Below, piece after piece: positions 19,994 to 28,800 of a stretch of 64,000 nucleotides of DNA (position 1 is its first letter; each line of letters starts with the position of its first letter). The position numbers and the translations under genes were made by a program. The stretch is from assembly GCF_017309385.1 (NCBI RefSeq), contig NZ_JAFJMJ010000001.1, positions 3,038,001-3,102,000 of the forward strand, read 5' to 3'. The stretch is from Amycolatopsis sp. 195334CR (GTDB taxonomy: Bacteria > Actinomycetota > Actinomycetes > Mycobacteriales > Pseudonocardiaceae). Under the pieces are notes generated by a model. It did not search any database. It saw nothing but the letters and a program-made list of their open reading frames with translations, and was not told the origin of the DNA.

Positions 19994-20562
19994 GCCGTTC
20001 GCCTCCGCAGCCCGCGGTCGTCCTCGCGGTGCTCGTACACCGACAGGCAGCCGGCGCAGGTCAGCGCGCTGTCCAGCGGCTCACCGCATTCGCACACCCA
20101 GCCCTTCTGCCGCGCCGGGTTGCCCGCGACGAACGCGTGCGCGGGCACGTCGCGCGCCACCACCGCCCCCGCCGCGGCGAACGAGTGCTCGCCGATCTCC
20201 GTGCCGCACACCACGACCACGCCCGCGCCGAGCGTGGCACCGCGGCGGACCTTGGTCAGCAGCAGCGAGTCCGGCCCGCGCTTGATGTGCGCGCGGGGGC
20301 GCAGGTCATTGGTGAACACCACGTTCGGTCCAAGGAAAACGTCGTTCTCACAGGTCACTCCTCGAAAGACGAGCGTCGCGTTCTTCACCGTCACGTTGTC
20401 GCCCAGCACCGCGCCGTCCTCGACGAACGCGCCATCGCAGATGTTGCAGTCCTTGCCGACCTTCGCGCCGGGCAGCACGTGGGCGAACGCCCACACCCGC
20501 GTGCCCGCGCCGACCTGGTCGCTCTCGCACAACCCCTGGGGATGCACCCGCACCTCGGTCAT
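19990..20562 (-). CDS. WbpD/WlbB-like hexapeptide N-acetyltransferase with C-terminal zinc ribbon
   Basis: 190 aa, left-handed beta-helix repeats such as VGAGTRVWAFAHVLPGAKVG, KDCNICDGAFVEDGAVLG and NDLRPRAH. After the repeats, a tail with CEC, then CAGC (WVCECGEPL, LTCAGCLSVY), looks like a small zinc ribbon. WbpD enzymes acetylate the 3-amino group of UDP-3-amino sugars made by WbpE-type transaminases. It is coupled to the DegT gene upstream by ATGA overlap, which fits a WbpE-WbpD pair. Confidence 0.85.
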   Translation of the reverse strand: MTEVRVHPQGLCESDQVGAGTRVWAFAHVLPGAKVGKDCNICDGAFVEDGAVLGDNVTVKNATLVFRGVTCENDVFLGPNVVFTNDLRPRAHIKRGPDSLLLTKVRRGATLGAGVVVVCGTEIGEHSFAAAGAVVARDVPAHAFVAGNPARQKGWVCECGEPLDSALTCAGCLSVYEHREDDRGLRRRTA

Positions 20563-21665
20563 CGAACCGCCTCCATCAGCACTTCCACCACTTGTTCCTG
20601 TTGCGCCGCGGTGATCTCCGGGAAAAGGGGGATCGACAGCAGCTGCCCGGCCAGCCGTTCGGTGACCGGGAAATCGCCCGGCCGGTGGCCGAGCGAAGCG
20701 AAGGCGGGCGTCCGGTGCACCGGCGTCGGGTAGTGGATGCCCGCGCCGATCCCGTTGGCCTGGAGGTGCGCGAGGACCCGATCGCGCTCGGCCACCCGCA
20801 GCACGTACAGGTGCCACACGGGTTCGTTGCCCGGCAGCACCACGGGTGGCTGGACCTGCGGCAAGTCGCTCAACAGCGCGTCGTAGCGCGAGGCGGCCTC
20901 CCGGCGGGCGGCGTTCCACCCGGCCAGGCGGCGCAGTTTCGCCGACAGCACGACGGCCTGGAGGGTGTCCAGGCGGGAGTTGAAGCCGAGCGTGGTGTGC
21001 TCGTACTTCCGCGGGGAACCGTGCTCCCGCAGCAGTTTGACCCGTTCGGCGATCCCGGCGTCCTGCGTCAGCACGGCTCCGCCGTCACCGTAGGCACCGA
21101 GGTTCTTGCCCGGGTAGAAGCTGGTCGCCGCGACGTCACCGAGGCCGCCGGCCACCACGCCGTGACGCCGCGCGCCCTGCGCCTGAGCGGCGTCCTCGAC
21201 CACGGAGGCCCCGGCCGCGCGCGCGATCGGCAGGATGTCCTCGACCGCCGCGGTCTGCCCGTACAGGTGGACCGGGAGGATCGCCTTGGTGCGCGGGTTG
21301 ATCCGCGCGGCGAGCAGGTCCGGGTCGAGCAGCGCGGTCCGCTCGTCGACGTCCACCAGCACCGGCGTGGCGCCGGTGCGGGCCACGGCTTCCGCGGTCG
21401 CGATGAACGTGTTGGCGGGCAGCACGCACTCGTCACCGGGGCCGACGCCCAGCGCGCGCAGGGAAAGTTCGATCGCGTCCGTGCCGTTCCCGACCGCGGC
21501 GCAGTGCGCCACCTCGGAGAACGCGGCGAACTCGGCCTCGAACGCGGCGACCTGCGGGCCGCCGACGAACGCCGTCGCCTTGAGCACCGCGGCCCAGCCG
21601 TCGGCGACCTCGTCGGCCACCTGCCGGTGCTGTGCGGCGAGGTCGACCAGGGGAATTCCGCTCAT
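20559..21665 (-). CDS. DegT/DnrJ/EryC1 sugar aminotransferase (WbpE-like)
   Basis: 368 aa from ATG 21665 (MSGIPLVDLAAQHRQVADEV). The PLP lysine lies in ATSFYPGKNLGAYGDGGAVL; other blocks are AVGNGTDAIELSLRALGVGP and VHLYGQTAAVEDI. The N-terminal IPLVDL and overall motif set match UDP-2-acetamido-3-oxo-glucuronate 3-transaminase-type enzymes. Stop overlaps the acetyltransferase start. Coupled at its own start to the GT4 gene stop (ATGA). Confidence 0.9.
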   Translation of the reverse strand: MSGIPLVDLAAQHRQVADEVADGWAAVLKATAFVGGPQVAAFEAEFAAFSEVAHCAAVGNGTDAIELSLRALGVGPGDECVLPANTFIATAEAVARTGATPVLVDVDERTALLDPDLLAARINPRTKAILPVHLYGQTAAVEDILPIARAAGASVVEDAAQAQGARRHGVVAGGLGDVAATSFYPGKNLGAYGDGGAVLTQDAGIAERVKLLREHGSPRKYEHTTLGFNSRLDTLQAVVLSAKLRRLAGWNAARREAASRYDALLSDLPQVQPPVVLPGNEPVWHLYVLRVAERDRVLAHLQANGIGAGIHYPTPVHRTPAFASLGHRPGDFPVTERLAGQLLSIPLFPEITAAQQEQVVEVLMEAVR

Positions 21666-22909
21666 TTGACTGCCCTTTCGCGGGAAAGAACCGGGTTGGC
21701 GTTGGCGTCGTCGGTGCGGGCCGTGCCACGGAGGCCCTGGTACTTGCGGTGCAGCTTGTAGCCGAACAACCCGGCGGCGCTGCGGGCCGCGTCGGCGGCG
21801 AGCGGGACGAGCGGCCGGGGCCCGTACCGCGCGGCGGTGTACTCGCGTTCCAGCAGTTCGGCGGCGCCGCGGAGGCTGAACCGCTCGAGTACCAGCTCCC
21901 GCGAGAACGCCCCGAGTTCCTGGCGCAGCACGGGATTGGCGATCACGTGGTCGAGCGTGTCCCGCAGTCCCGGCACACCCGAACCCCGCGACCCCGGGCC
22001 CTGCCCGTACCACCCGGCGGACAGGAACCGCGGTGCCGTCTCGCGGGTCAGCAGCTCGCTGAACCCGCGCTCGCCGACCACCACCAGCGGCTTGCCGAAC
22101 GACATCCCGCGCAACGCCGAACCGCCCTGCCCGACCAGCACGTCCGCGGCGGCGTAGGCGGGCCGCGGATCGCTGATCTCGCCGGTCAGCACCACCACCC
22201 GCGAGCCGGCCAGCTCGTTCGCGCGGGCCGCGTGCGCCTCGACCTCGGGACGGCTGCGGCCGTCCCCGACGATCACCAGCTGCACCTTCCGGCCCGCGAC
22301 CGCCAGCTCACCGACCGCGTCGCACGCGGCCAGCAGGCCTTCCAGCTTCAACTCCGGCACCAGGCGGCAGATCATCGCCAGCAACGGCACGGCCGGATCG
22401 AGCCCGTGCTCCTCGCGGAACGAGGTGTCCAGGTCCGGCCGGTCGGCGTCGGTGTCGACCGGCGGTTCGAGCAGGGTGACCCGCCGGTGCCCGGCGGCCA
22501 GCGCGGCCGCCCGGATCTCCTCGGTGCCCACGGTCATCGGCACCGCGCGCGGGAAGAACGGCACCACGGACATCGACATGACGGTGGCGTAGACCGCGGT
22601 CTCCCGTCGGGTTGCCGTCGCGGCCACCGCTTCCAGCACCGGCGGCCATTCGTGCCCGTGCACCACGTCGATGCCCAGGTCGTCGATGAGCCCGGCGATC
22701 CGCCGCGCCACCCGCGCCGACGGGCGACGGCGGTGCAGCGGGATCTCCACGTGCGGCAGCCGCAGCTCGCGCACGTAGTCGACCAGCGGCCCCGGCTCGG
22801 ACAGCACGGTCACCTCGTGCCCGAGGTCGCGCACCGCCCCGGCCAACTGCAGCGCGTTGAGCTGCGAGCCGCCGATCTCCATCGCGTGCGGGTAGACCAG
22901 GATCCTCAC
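21662..22909 (-). CDS. GT4 family glycosyltransferase
   Basis: 415 aa starting at GTG 22909, which forms a GTGA with the stop of the NeuD-like gene. The N-terminal Rossmann part has the GIGG-like MEIGGSQLNALQLAGAVRDL entry. Later come VVHGHEWPPVLEAVAAT, LVIVGDGRSRPEVEA and the C-terminal FGKPLVVVGERGFSELLT donor-binding block. Adds a sugar from a nucleotide donor onto a lipid-linked acceptor. Specificity unknown. Confidence 0.9.
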   Translation of the reverse strand: MRILVYPHAMEIGGSQLNALQLAGAVRDLGHEVTVLSEPGPLVDYVRELRLPHVEIPLHRRRPSARVARRIAGLIDDLGIDVVHGHEWPPVLEAVAATATRRETAVYATVMSMSVVPFFPRAVPMTVGTEEIRAAALAAGHRRVTLLEPPVDTDADRPDLDTSFREEHGLDPAVPLLAMICRLVPELKLEGLLAACDAVGELAVAGRKVQLVIVGDGRSRPEVEAHAARANELAGSRVVVLTGEISDPRPAYAAADVLVGQGGSALRGMSFGKPLVVVGERGFSELLTRETAPRFLSAGWYGQGPGSRGSGVPGLRDTLDHVIANPVLRQELGAFSRELVLERFSLRGAAELLEREYTAARYGPRPLVPLAADAARSAAGLFGYKLHRKYQGLRGTARTDDANANPVLSRERAVK

Positions 22910-23541
22910 TGTTCCCCCAGAGGTTTCGCCGGAACGCCTGCCCAGGTCTGCCCGGCGGGCACGTCGGTGAGCACCACCGAGCCCATGCCGATCACCGCGC
23001 CTTCGCCGATCTTGGTGAACTCGCGGACCAGCGCGCCCTGACCCAGGTACGCGCACTGTCCGATGTGGACTCCGCCGGCGAGCACCGCGCGGGCGGCGAA
23101 GCAGGAGTGGTCGCCGACCTCGTCGTCGTGCGTGAACACCACTTGCGGCATGGCCAGCACGTGCCTGCCGACCCGTTGCGGCGCGGTGACCACCACGCCC
23201 GCGAACAGGATCGAGCCGGCCCCGACCTCCGTGCCGGGGGCCAGCGAGGCGGCCGGGTGCACCACCGTGGCGTAGCGGTCGTCGGGCAGGTCCAGCCGCG
23301 CGGCGAGGTCCCGGCGCGCGTACGGGCGCCGGACGTTGGCCACGCAGATCACCACCGCCGCGTCGGTCCGCTCGTGGACCATGGCGGACGGCCCGAGCAC
23401 GGGCAGGCCGTCGATCTCGGTGCCGTGCGTGGCGGGGTTGTCGTCGAGCGCGCCGATCGGGTTCCAGTCCGTCCCGGCACGAACCGCGGCGAGCGTCTCG
23501 CGGGCCAGGCCACCGGCGCCGACCAGCAGCAGTGGCCTCAT
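22906..23541 (-). CDS. NeuD/PglD-like hexapeptide acetyltransferase
   Basis: 211 aa. N-terminal nucleotide-sugar-binding Rossmann part (LLLVGAGGLARETLAAV) followed by beta-helix repeats (VHPAASLAPGTEVGAGSILF, GVVVTAPQRVGRHVLAM) and the VFTHDDEVGDHSCFAARAVL turn with the catalytic His. PglD and NeuD use acetyl-CoA to acetylate 4-amino sugars or sialic-type sugars. It is coupled by ATGA overlap to a second DegT aminotransferase, as in the PglE-PglD pair. Confidence 0.88.
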   Translation of the reverse strand: MRPLLLVGAGGLARETLAAVRAGTDWNPIGALDDNPATHGTEIDGLPVLGPSAMVHERTDAAVVICVANVRRPYARRDLAARLDLPDDRYATVVHPAASLAPGTEVGAGSILFAGVVVTAPQRVGRHVLAMPQVVFTHDDEVGDHSCFAARAVLAGGVHIGQCAYLGQGALVREFTKIGEGAVIGMGSVVLTDVPAGQTWAGVPAKPLGEQ

Positions 23542-24665
23542 CGGGTGACCACCGGACTCAGTGCGGCGGCGAGCGTGCCGACGATGTGGCGCTGGTCCTC
23601 GGCGGTGAGTTCGTGGTGCAGCGGGAGGATCAGCGAATGCCGCGTGAGCCGTTCGGTGACGGGCAGCGGGACGTGCGGGTGCCCGGCGTACGCGAGCTCC
23701 AGGTGGGACGCCATGATGCCGCGGCGCGCCGAGATCCCGGCCTCGGCGAGCGTGGCGAGCAGGCCGTTGCGGTCCACGTTCTCGTCGACCAGCACCCAGA
23801 ACGCCTGGTAGTTCGTCTTGCCGTAGGCGGGATCGCGCAGCGGCCGCACGCCGGGCACCTCGGCGAGCAGTTCGTGGTACCGCGCGGCCAGCGACCGGCG
23901 TTGCGCGACCAGCGGCTCCAGCCGGGTCAGCTGCACCAGGCCCATCGCCGCCTGGATGTCGGTCATCCGGTAGTTGAACGCGGTTTCCAGGTACTGCTCG
24001 ACGATCGCGGTACCGGCCGCGTGCCGGTCCGCGGCCGACACGCTCATCCCGTGCTCGCGCAGCCGCCGCAGGCGTGCGGCCAGTTCGGCGTCGTCGGTGG
24101 TGAGCATGCCGCCCTCACCGGTGGTCAGCAGCTTGCGCGGGTGGAACGACCAGGCGGCCAGCGGCGCGCCCGCGCCGACCTGGTGCCCGAGGTAGGTCGA
24201 CCCGGCCGCGCAGGCGGCGTCCTCCAGCACCGGGATGCTGCCGCACAACCGGCGCAGCGCGTCCACGTCGGCGGGCACGCCGCCCTGGTGCACCGCGAGC
24301 ACCGCCTTGGTGCGGGTGGTCAGCACCTCGTCCACAGTGGACACCGTGAGGTTGCCGGTCAGCTCGTCGACGTCGGCGAAGACCGGGGTCGCCCCGCAGT
24401 AGCGCACCGCGTTGGCGGTGGCGATGAAGCTGAACGAGGGCACCACCACCTCGTCGCCCGGCCGGACGCCGATGGCGTGCAGCGCCAGGTGCAGCGCCGT
24501 GGTGCACGAGGAGACCGCGACGCCGTGAGCAGCGCCGATCCGGGCCGCAAACGCTTGCTCGAACTCGGCCACCTTGGGTCCCTGGGCGATCCAGCCCGAG
24601 CGGACGACCGCCGCCACGGCGTCGGCCTCCTCGTCCCCCAGCATCGGCCGCATCACCGGAATCAC
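23538..24665 (-). CDS. DegT/DnrJ/EryC1 sugar aminotransferase (PglE-like)
   Basis: 375 aa from GTG 24665 (VIPVMRPMLGDEEADAVA), preceded by GGAGGGAACC. PLP lysine in WSFHPRKLLTTGEGGML; also GVAVSSCTTALHLALHAIGV and FWVLVDENVDR. The pattern matches 4-amino sugar-forming transaminases (PglE, PseC, ArnB group). Its stop overlaps the NeuD-like gene, supporting a 4-acetamido sugar route. No 4,6-dehydratase (PglF) is visible in this window, so the 4-keto precursor must come from elsewhere. Confidence 0.9.
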   Translation of the reverse strand: MIPVMRPMLGDEEADAVAAVVRSGWIAQGPKVAEFEQAFAARIGAAHGVAVSSCTTALHLALHAIGVRPGDEVVVPSFSFIATANAVRYCGATPVFADVDELTGNLTVSTVDEVLTTRTKAVLAVHQGGVPADVDALRRLCGSIPVLEDAACAAGSTYLGHQVGAGAPLAAWSFHPRKLLTTGEGGMLTTDDAELAARLRRLREHGMSVSAADRHAAGTAIVEQYLETAFNYRMTDIQAAMGLVQLTRLEPLVAQRRSLAARYHELLAEVPGVRPLRDPAYGKTNYQAFWVLVDENVDRNGLLATLAEAGISARRGIMASHLELAYAGHPHVPLPVTERLTRHSLILPLHHELTAEDQRHIVGTLAAALSPVVTR

Positions 24666-25858
24666 GTGGTTCCCTCCCTGTTCTCCAGCAGCTCCATCAG
24701 GCGGGCCGCGCGTGCGGCCCACGAATGCCGGCGGGCGAACGCGCGCCGCGCCGCCACCCGCGCCTCGCCGGGCGAGGTGGACAGCGCGTCGAGCACCCCG
24801 AGCGCGTACGAATCCGCGTCGCCGGTGATCTCCAGTTCCCGGAACTCGGCCTGCAACCGGCGGCTCGCCGGCAGGTCCGTGCTCACCACGGGCAGGCCCG
24901 CGGCGAGGTATTCGAGCGTCTTCAGCGGGAAGGACGCGCGGTTGAACGCGGTGTCCGCGTACGGCGTCAGCCCCACCCCGAACCGGGCGAGGCAGGGCAG
25001 CAGCCGCTCGAACGGCACCGGCCCGGTGTGGTGCACGTTGTCCCGCGCGAGCAGCGCGTCGACCCGGTCCGGCTGCCAGCCCGGAGCACGCGGGCCGACC
25101 AGCAGCAGGCCCACCCCGGTGTCCGCGACCGCCTCCAGCAACCGCAGGTCGATCCGGTCGGACAGCTGCCCGGACAGCCCGGCGATCTTGTCCGGGAAGC
25201 CCGGCGGCAGTTCGATCGGCGTGACCTGGTCGATCCCGGCGTAGGCATCGGGATCGCAGCCGTTCGGGAAGACCTCCGGCGCCACCCCGGAGTCCCGCCA
25301 GCGCGCGGCCAGTTCGGGACCGACCGCCAGCACCACGTCCGCCCTGGCCAGGTTCCGCTGTTCCCCGGCGACGATCTGCCGGACGTCCATCCGCATCAGC
25401 TCGGCCCCGGCCACCCAGTCGTCGGTGCCGTAGAGCACGTTCGTCACGCCCGCGCCCCACCCGCCGAGCACGTCGTGGGTGGAGCAGGCGAGCACCGCGG
25501 TCGGCCACTGCCGCATCCCGCGCAGCGTGCGCCGGATCTGCGAGCGCACCATCGGCCAGGTGGCCGCGCGCACCCCCGGCCGGGACAGGCCCGGCAGGGC
25601 GACCGGGGTCAGCCGGGTCAGCCGGTCGGAGACCGGCCGGGTCCGCGATCGCCACTGCCTGCCCGCCCCGCTCAGCCCGCGGTAGCGCGCGGGCGTCGCG
25701 GGGGAGACCGGGGGATCCACCCACAGCACGTCGGTGTGCGTGGTGAGGGCCTCCGCGAGCTGCCGTTCGGAGCCCTTCACCCCGTCCCAGGGCACGCCCG
25801 AGACGACGACCGTGAGTCGTCGTCCCGCGCGGCTCGAGCGCCGGTGCCGTCCGGTCAC
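24662..25858 (-). CDS. GT4 family glycosyltransferase
   Basis: 398 aa from GTG 25858, chosen because it forms a GTGA with the preceding DUF4082 protein stop as elsewhere in this operon; an upstream start at 25873 is possible. GT-B features: TVVVSGVPWDGVKGSERQLA, VLYGTDDWVAGAELM, VVLAVGPELAARWRDSG and FPLKTLEYLAAGLPVVSTDL (donor site with the E-x7-E-like pattern). Probably adds one sugar of the surface glycan. Confidence 0.9.
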   Translation of the reverse strand: MTGRHRRSSRAGRRLTVVVSGVPWDGVKGSERQLAEALTTHTDVLWVDPPVSPATPARYRGLSGAGRQWRSRTRPVSDRLTRLTPVALPGLSRPGVRAATWPMVRSQIRRTLRGMRQWPTAVLACSTHDVLGGWGAGVTNVLYGTDDWVAGAELMRMDVRQIVAGEQRNLARADVVLAVGPELAARWRDSGVAPEVFPNGCDPDAYAGIDQVTPIELPPGFPDKIAGLSGQLSDRIDLRLLEAVADTGVGLLLVGPRAPGWQPDRVDALLARDNVHHTGPVPFERLLPCLARFGVGLTPYADTAFNRASFPLKTLEYLAAGLPVVSTDLPASRRLQAEFRELEITGDADSYALGVLDALSTSPGEARVAARRAFARRHSWAARAARLMELLENREGTT

Positions 25859-28800
25859 GGGGCCGGCTGCCACACGACGTCGACCCAGTAGTTCGCCCCG
25901 CGGAAGGACGACTGCGGGAAGCCCGGCCCGACGTGGTAGACCCCGTTCGGGGTGTCCCCACCGGTCGCGCCCGCGGTCAGCGGGGTACTGGTCACCGCGG
26001 TTCGCTCGAAGTAGCTCCCGTCGGCCGCGTAGTGGCCGTTGGGCGCGGTGTACGAGGCGATGTAGGACTCACCGGCCTGGATGCTCACCGGTGTGGCGAA
26101 CAGCAGGGTCTGCCAGCCCGTCGCGGTCTCGTTGACGAAGGTCCCGGTGGCCACCAGCTGACCGCCCGCGGTCCACAGGCTGCCGGTGTGCGTACCGGTG
26201 TTGCCCGTGCCCTTGAAGAACTTCACCCCGGTGACCGTGCCCGGCACGGACGAGCTGAACCGGACGCCCAGCTCGTACGAGCCGCTGTCGTTCTCGGCCT
26301 GCACCGTGGGCACGGTGGCCGAGGAGAACAGCGAGCACGGGCAGCTCGGCGTGGTCGTGGTGGTGAAGGACCAGGTGGTCGGCGTCGGCATGGCGTTGCC
26401 GTTGGCGTCGGCCACCTTCAGGTTCGCCGTGTAGGTGGTGCCCGGCGCCAGCTTCGCCGACGGGGTCCAGGTGACCGTCTTCTGGTCGGCGGACAGCGCC
26501 GCCGTGCCGGTCAGCTTGGCCAGGCCGGGGTCCTGCAGGGTGAACTGCACGCTGGACAGGTCGATCGGCTCGTTGAAGGTGGTGCTGACCGCGGTGGTCA
26601 GCGGCACGTTCGTGGCGGCCGAGGCCGGGGTGCGGCTGGTGACCGCCGGCGGGGTGGTGTCGCCGTTGAGCCCGTTCTGGAAGATCACGTCGACCCAGTA
26701 GTTCGACGAGCCCCACGAGTTCTGCGGGAAGCCGCCGCCCGAGCCGTAGCGGTAGACGCCGTTGCCGCCGTCGACCCCTTCGGCGAGCGCTCGGATGCCG
26801 GCGTGATCGGCCCCGTTGTCGCGGAAGTACGCGTTGTCCCCGGCGTAGTGCCCGTTCGGCGCGTAGTACGAGACCACGTAGGTGGTGTTCGCCTGCACCT
26901 GCACCGGCGAGCTGAACATCAGCGTCTGCCAGCCGACCGCGCTCTCGTTGACGAAGGTGCCGGTCCGCAGCGGCTGCCCGGCGGCGTTCCACAGCGTGCC
27001 GGTGTGCGTGCCGGTGTTGCCCGGTCCCTTGTAGAACCGCACGCCGAGCACGTTGCCCTTGCCGTCGAAGCGCACCTTGGTGCCCAGCTCGACCGGCGAG
27101 GAGTCGTTCGGATCGGCCTTGTTCACCGGGTGCGTGAAGTCGTCCCACACCGTGCACGGGCAGGCCGCCGGTCGGGGTGAGCCGGTGGTGAACTGCCACT
27201 GCACCTGCTGGGCCGCGTTGCCCGAGGCGTCCGAGGCCCGCACGGTCGCGGTGTAGACGGTGCCCGCGTCCAGCGCCAGCTGCGGGGTGAAGGTCACCTT
27301 GCCGCCGGTGGTGGACACCGTGCCGGGCTCGGAGCCGCCGGGATAGGTCAGCGTGAACTGCACGGTGCTCGGCGCGACGTTCTCGTCGAAGGTCACCGAG
27401 ACCGGCGGGCTCGCCGTCGACACCGAGGTCTCGCCTGCCAGCGGCGCGGTGGACAACAGCATCGGCGCGCGGGTGTCCGGGCCGGGATCGAGCGCCCACA
27501 CCACGTCCACCCAGTAGTTGGTGTCCTGGTAGCTGGACTGCGGGAAGCCGGGGCCACCGCCCTTGAACACGCCGTTCGTGCCGTCGACGCCGCTCTTCAA
27601 CGCGGTCAGCGGGTCGAGTGAGACGCCGTTGCCGGTGAAGGTGAAGTTGTCCGCGCTGTAGCGCCCGTTCGGCGCGTAGTAGGAGGCCACGTAGGTGACC
27701 CCGGCGGTGACCGGCACCGAGGTCGGCAGCGTCAGCGTCTGCCAGCCGGTGGCCGTCTCGTTGGTGAACGTGCCGGTGCCGAGCAACTGGCCGTCCTTGG
27801 TCCACAGGCTGCCGGTGTGCGTGCCGGTGTTGCCCTGTCCCTTGTAGAACTTGATGCCGCGCACGTACCCGTCGGCCGAGGCGCGCCACTTCACGCCGAC
27901 CTCGATCGCGCCGGCGTCGTTGGCCGCCGGGTTGGCCGGGGTCATCTGCGAGGTCCAGATGCTGCACGGGCAGGTCCGCATGTTGACCGTGATCACCCGC
28001 GACACCGGGGCGGACAGGTTCGCCGAATCGTCCACCGCGCGCACCTTGACCGTCGGCGTGCCGGAGGTGGCCGGGGTGAACTTGTACTGCCAGCTGGTGG
28101 TGCCCGCGGTCCACAGACCGGGGTGCCAGGTGGCGCCGTCGTCGACCGAGACCTCGACCCCGGCGACCTTGCCCGCGGCGTCGGTGACCGTGCCGGAGAT
28201 GGTGTAGTCGGTGCCGACGGTGGTCGGCGGCGCGCTGGTGATGGCCACCGAAGGGGCCGCGGTGTCGGTGCTCGCCGACGCCGCGGCCAGTCCGGCCATC
28301 AGCGTGGTCGGCTGCACGCCCATGTCCGCCATCAGGTTCACCGTGGCCTGCTGGATCGCCGGGTCCGCGGTCTGGTCGTGCTCGGGGAAGGCGTGCTCGT
28401 TGTCCAGGCCCCACGCCCACTGCACGGTCCCGGCGCCGAACACCAGCGAGCCGCTGGGGTGGCGGTACAGCGTCAGCGCGTGGGTTTTGGTGCCGGAGCC
28501 GTATTCGTCGCCCTCGTTCTGCAGCACCCAGAACCCGTCCATGGTGACCGTGGTGCGCGAGAGCTGGGCCGTGCCGGGCGGGGTGAACCCGTTGTCCTCC
28601 ACCGAGTTCCACTCGTAGCCGAGCGTGCCCGACTTGAAGGTGTAGACGTCACCGGCCGGTTTCTGCGCCACCGCGGTGTTGCGCCAGAGCCGCATCTTGC
28701 CGTACGCCGAGGGCACGGTGAGCGCGTCCTCGCGTTTGCCGTTGACGGTGAAGATGTTGCCCAGCAACGCGTTTTCCGGCTTGCCACCGTCCGACGGCGG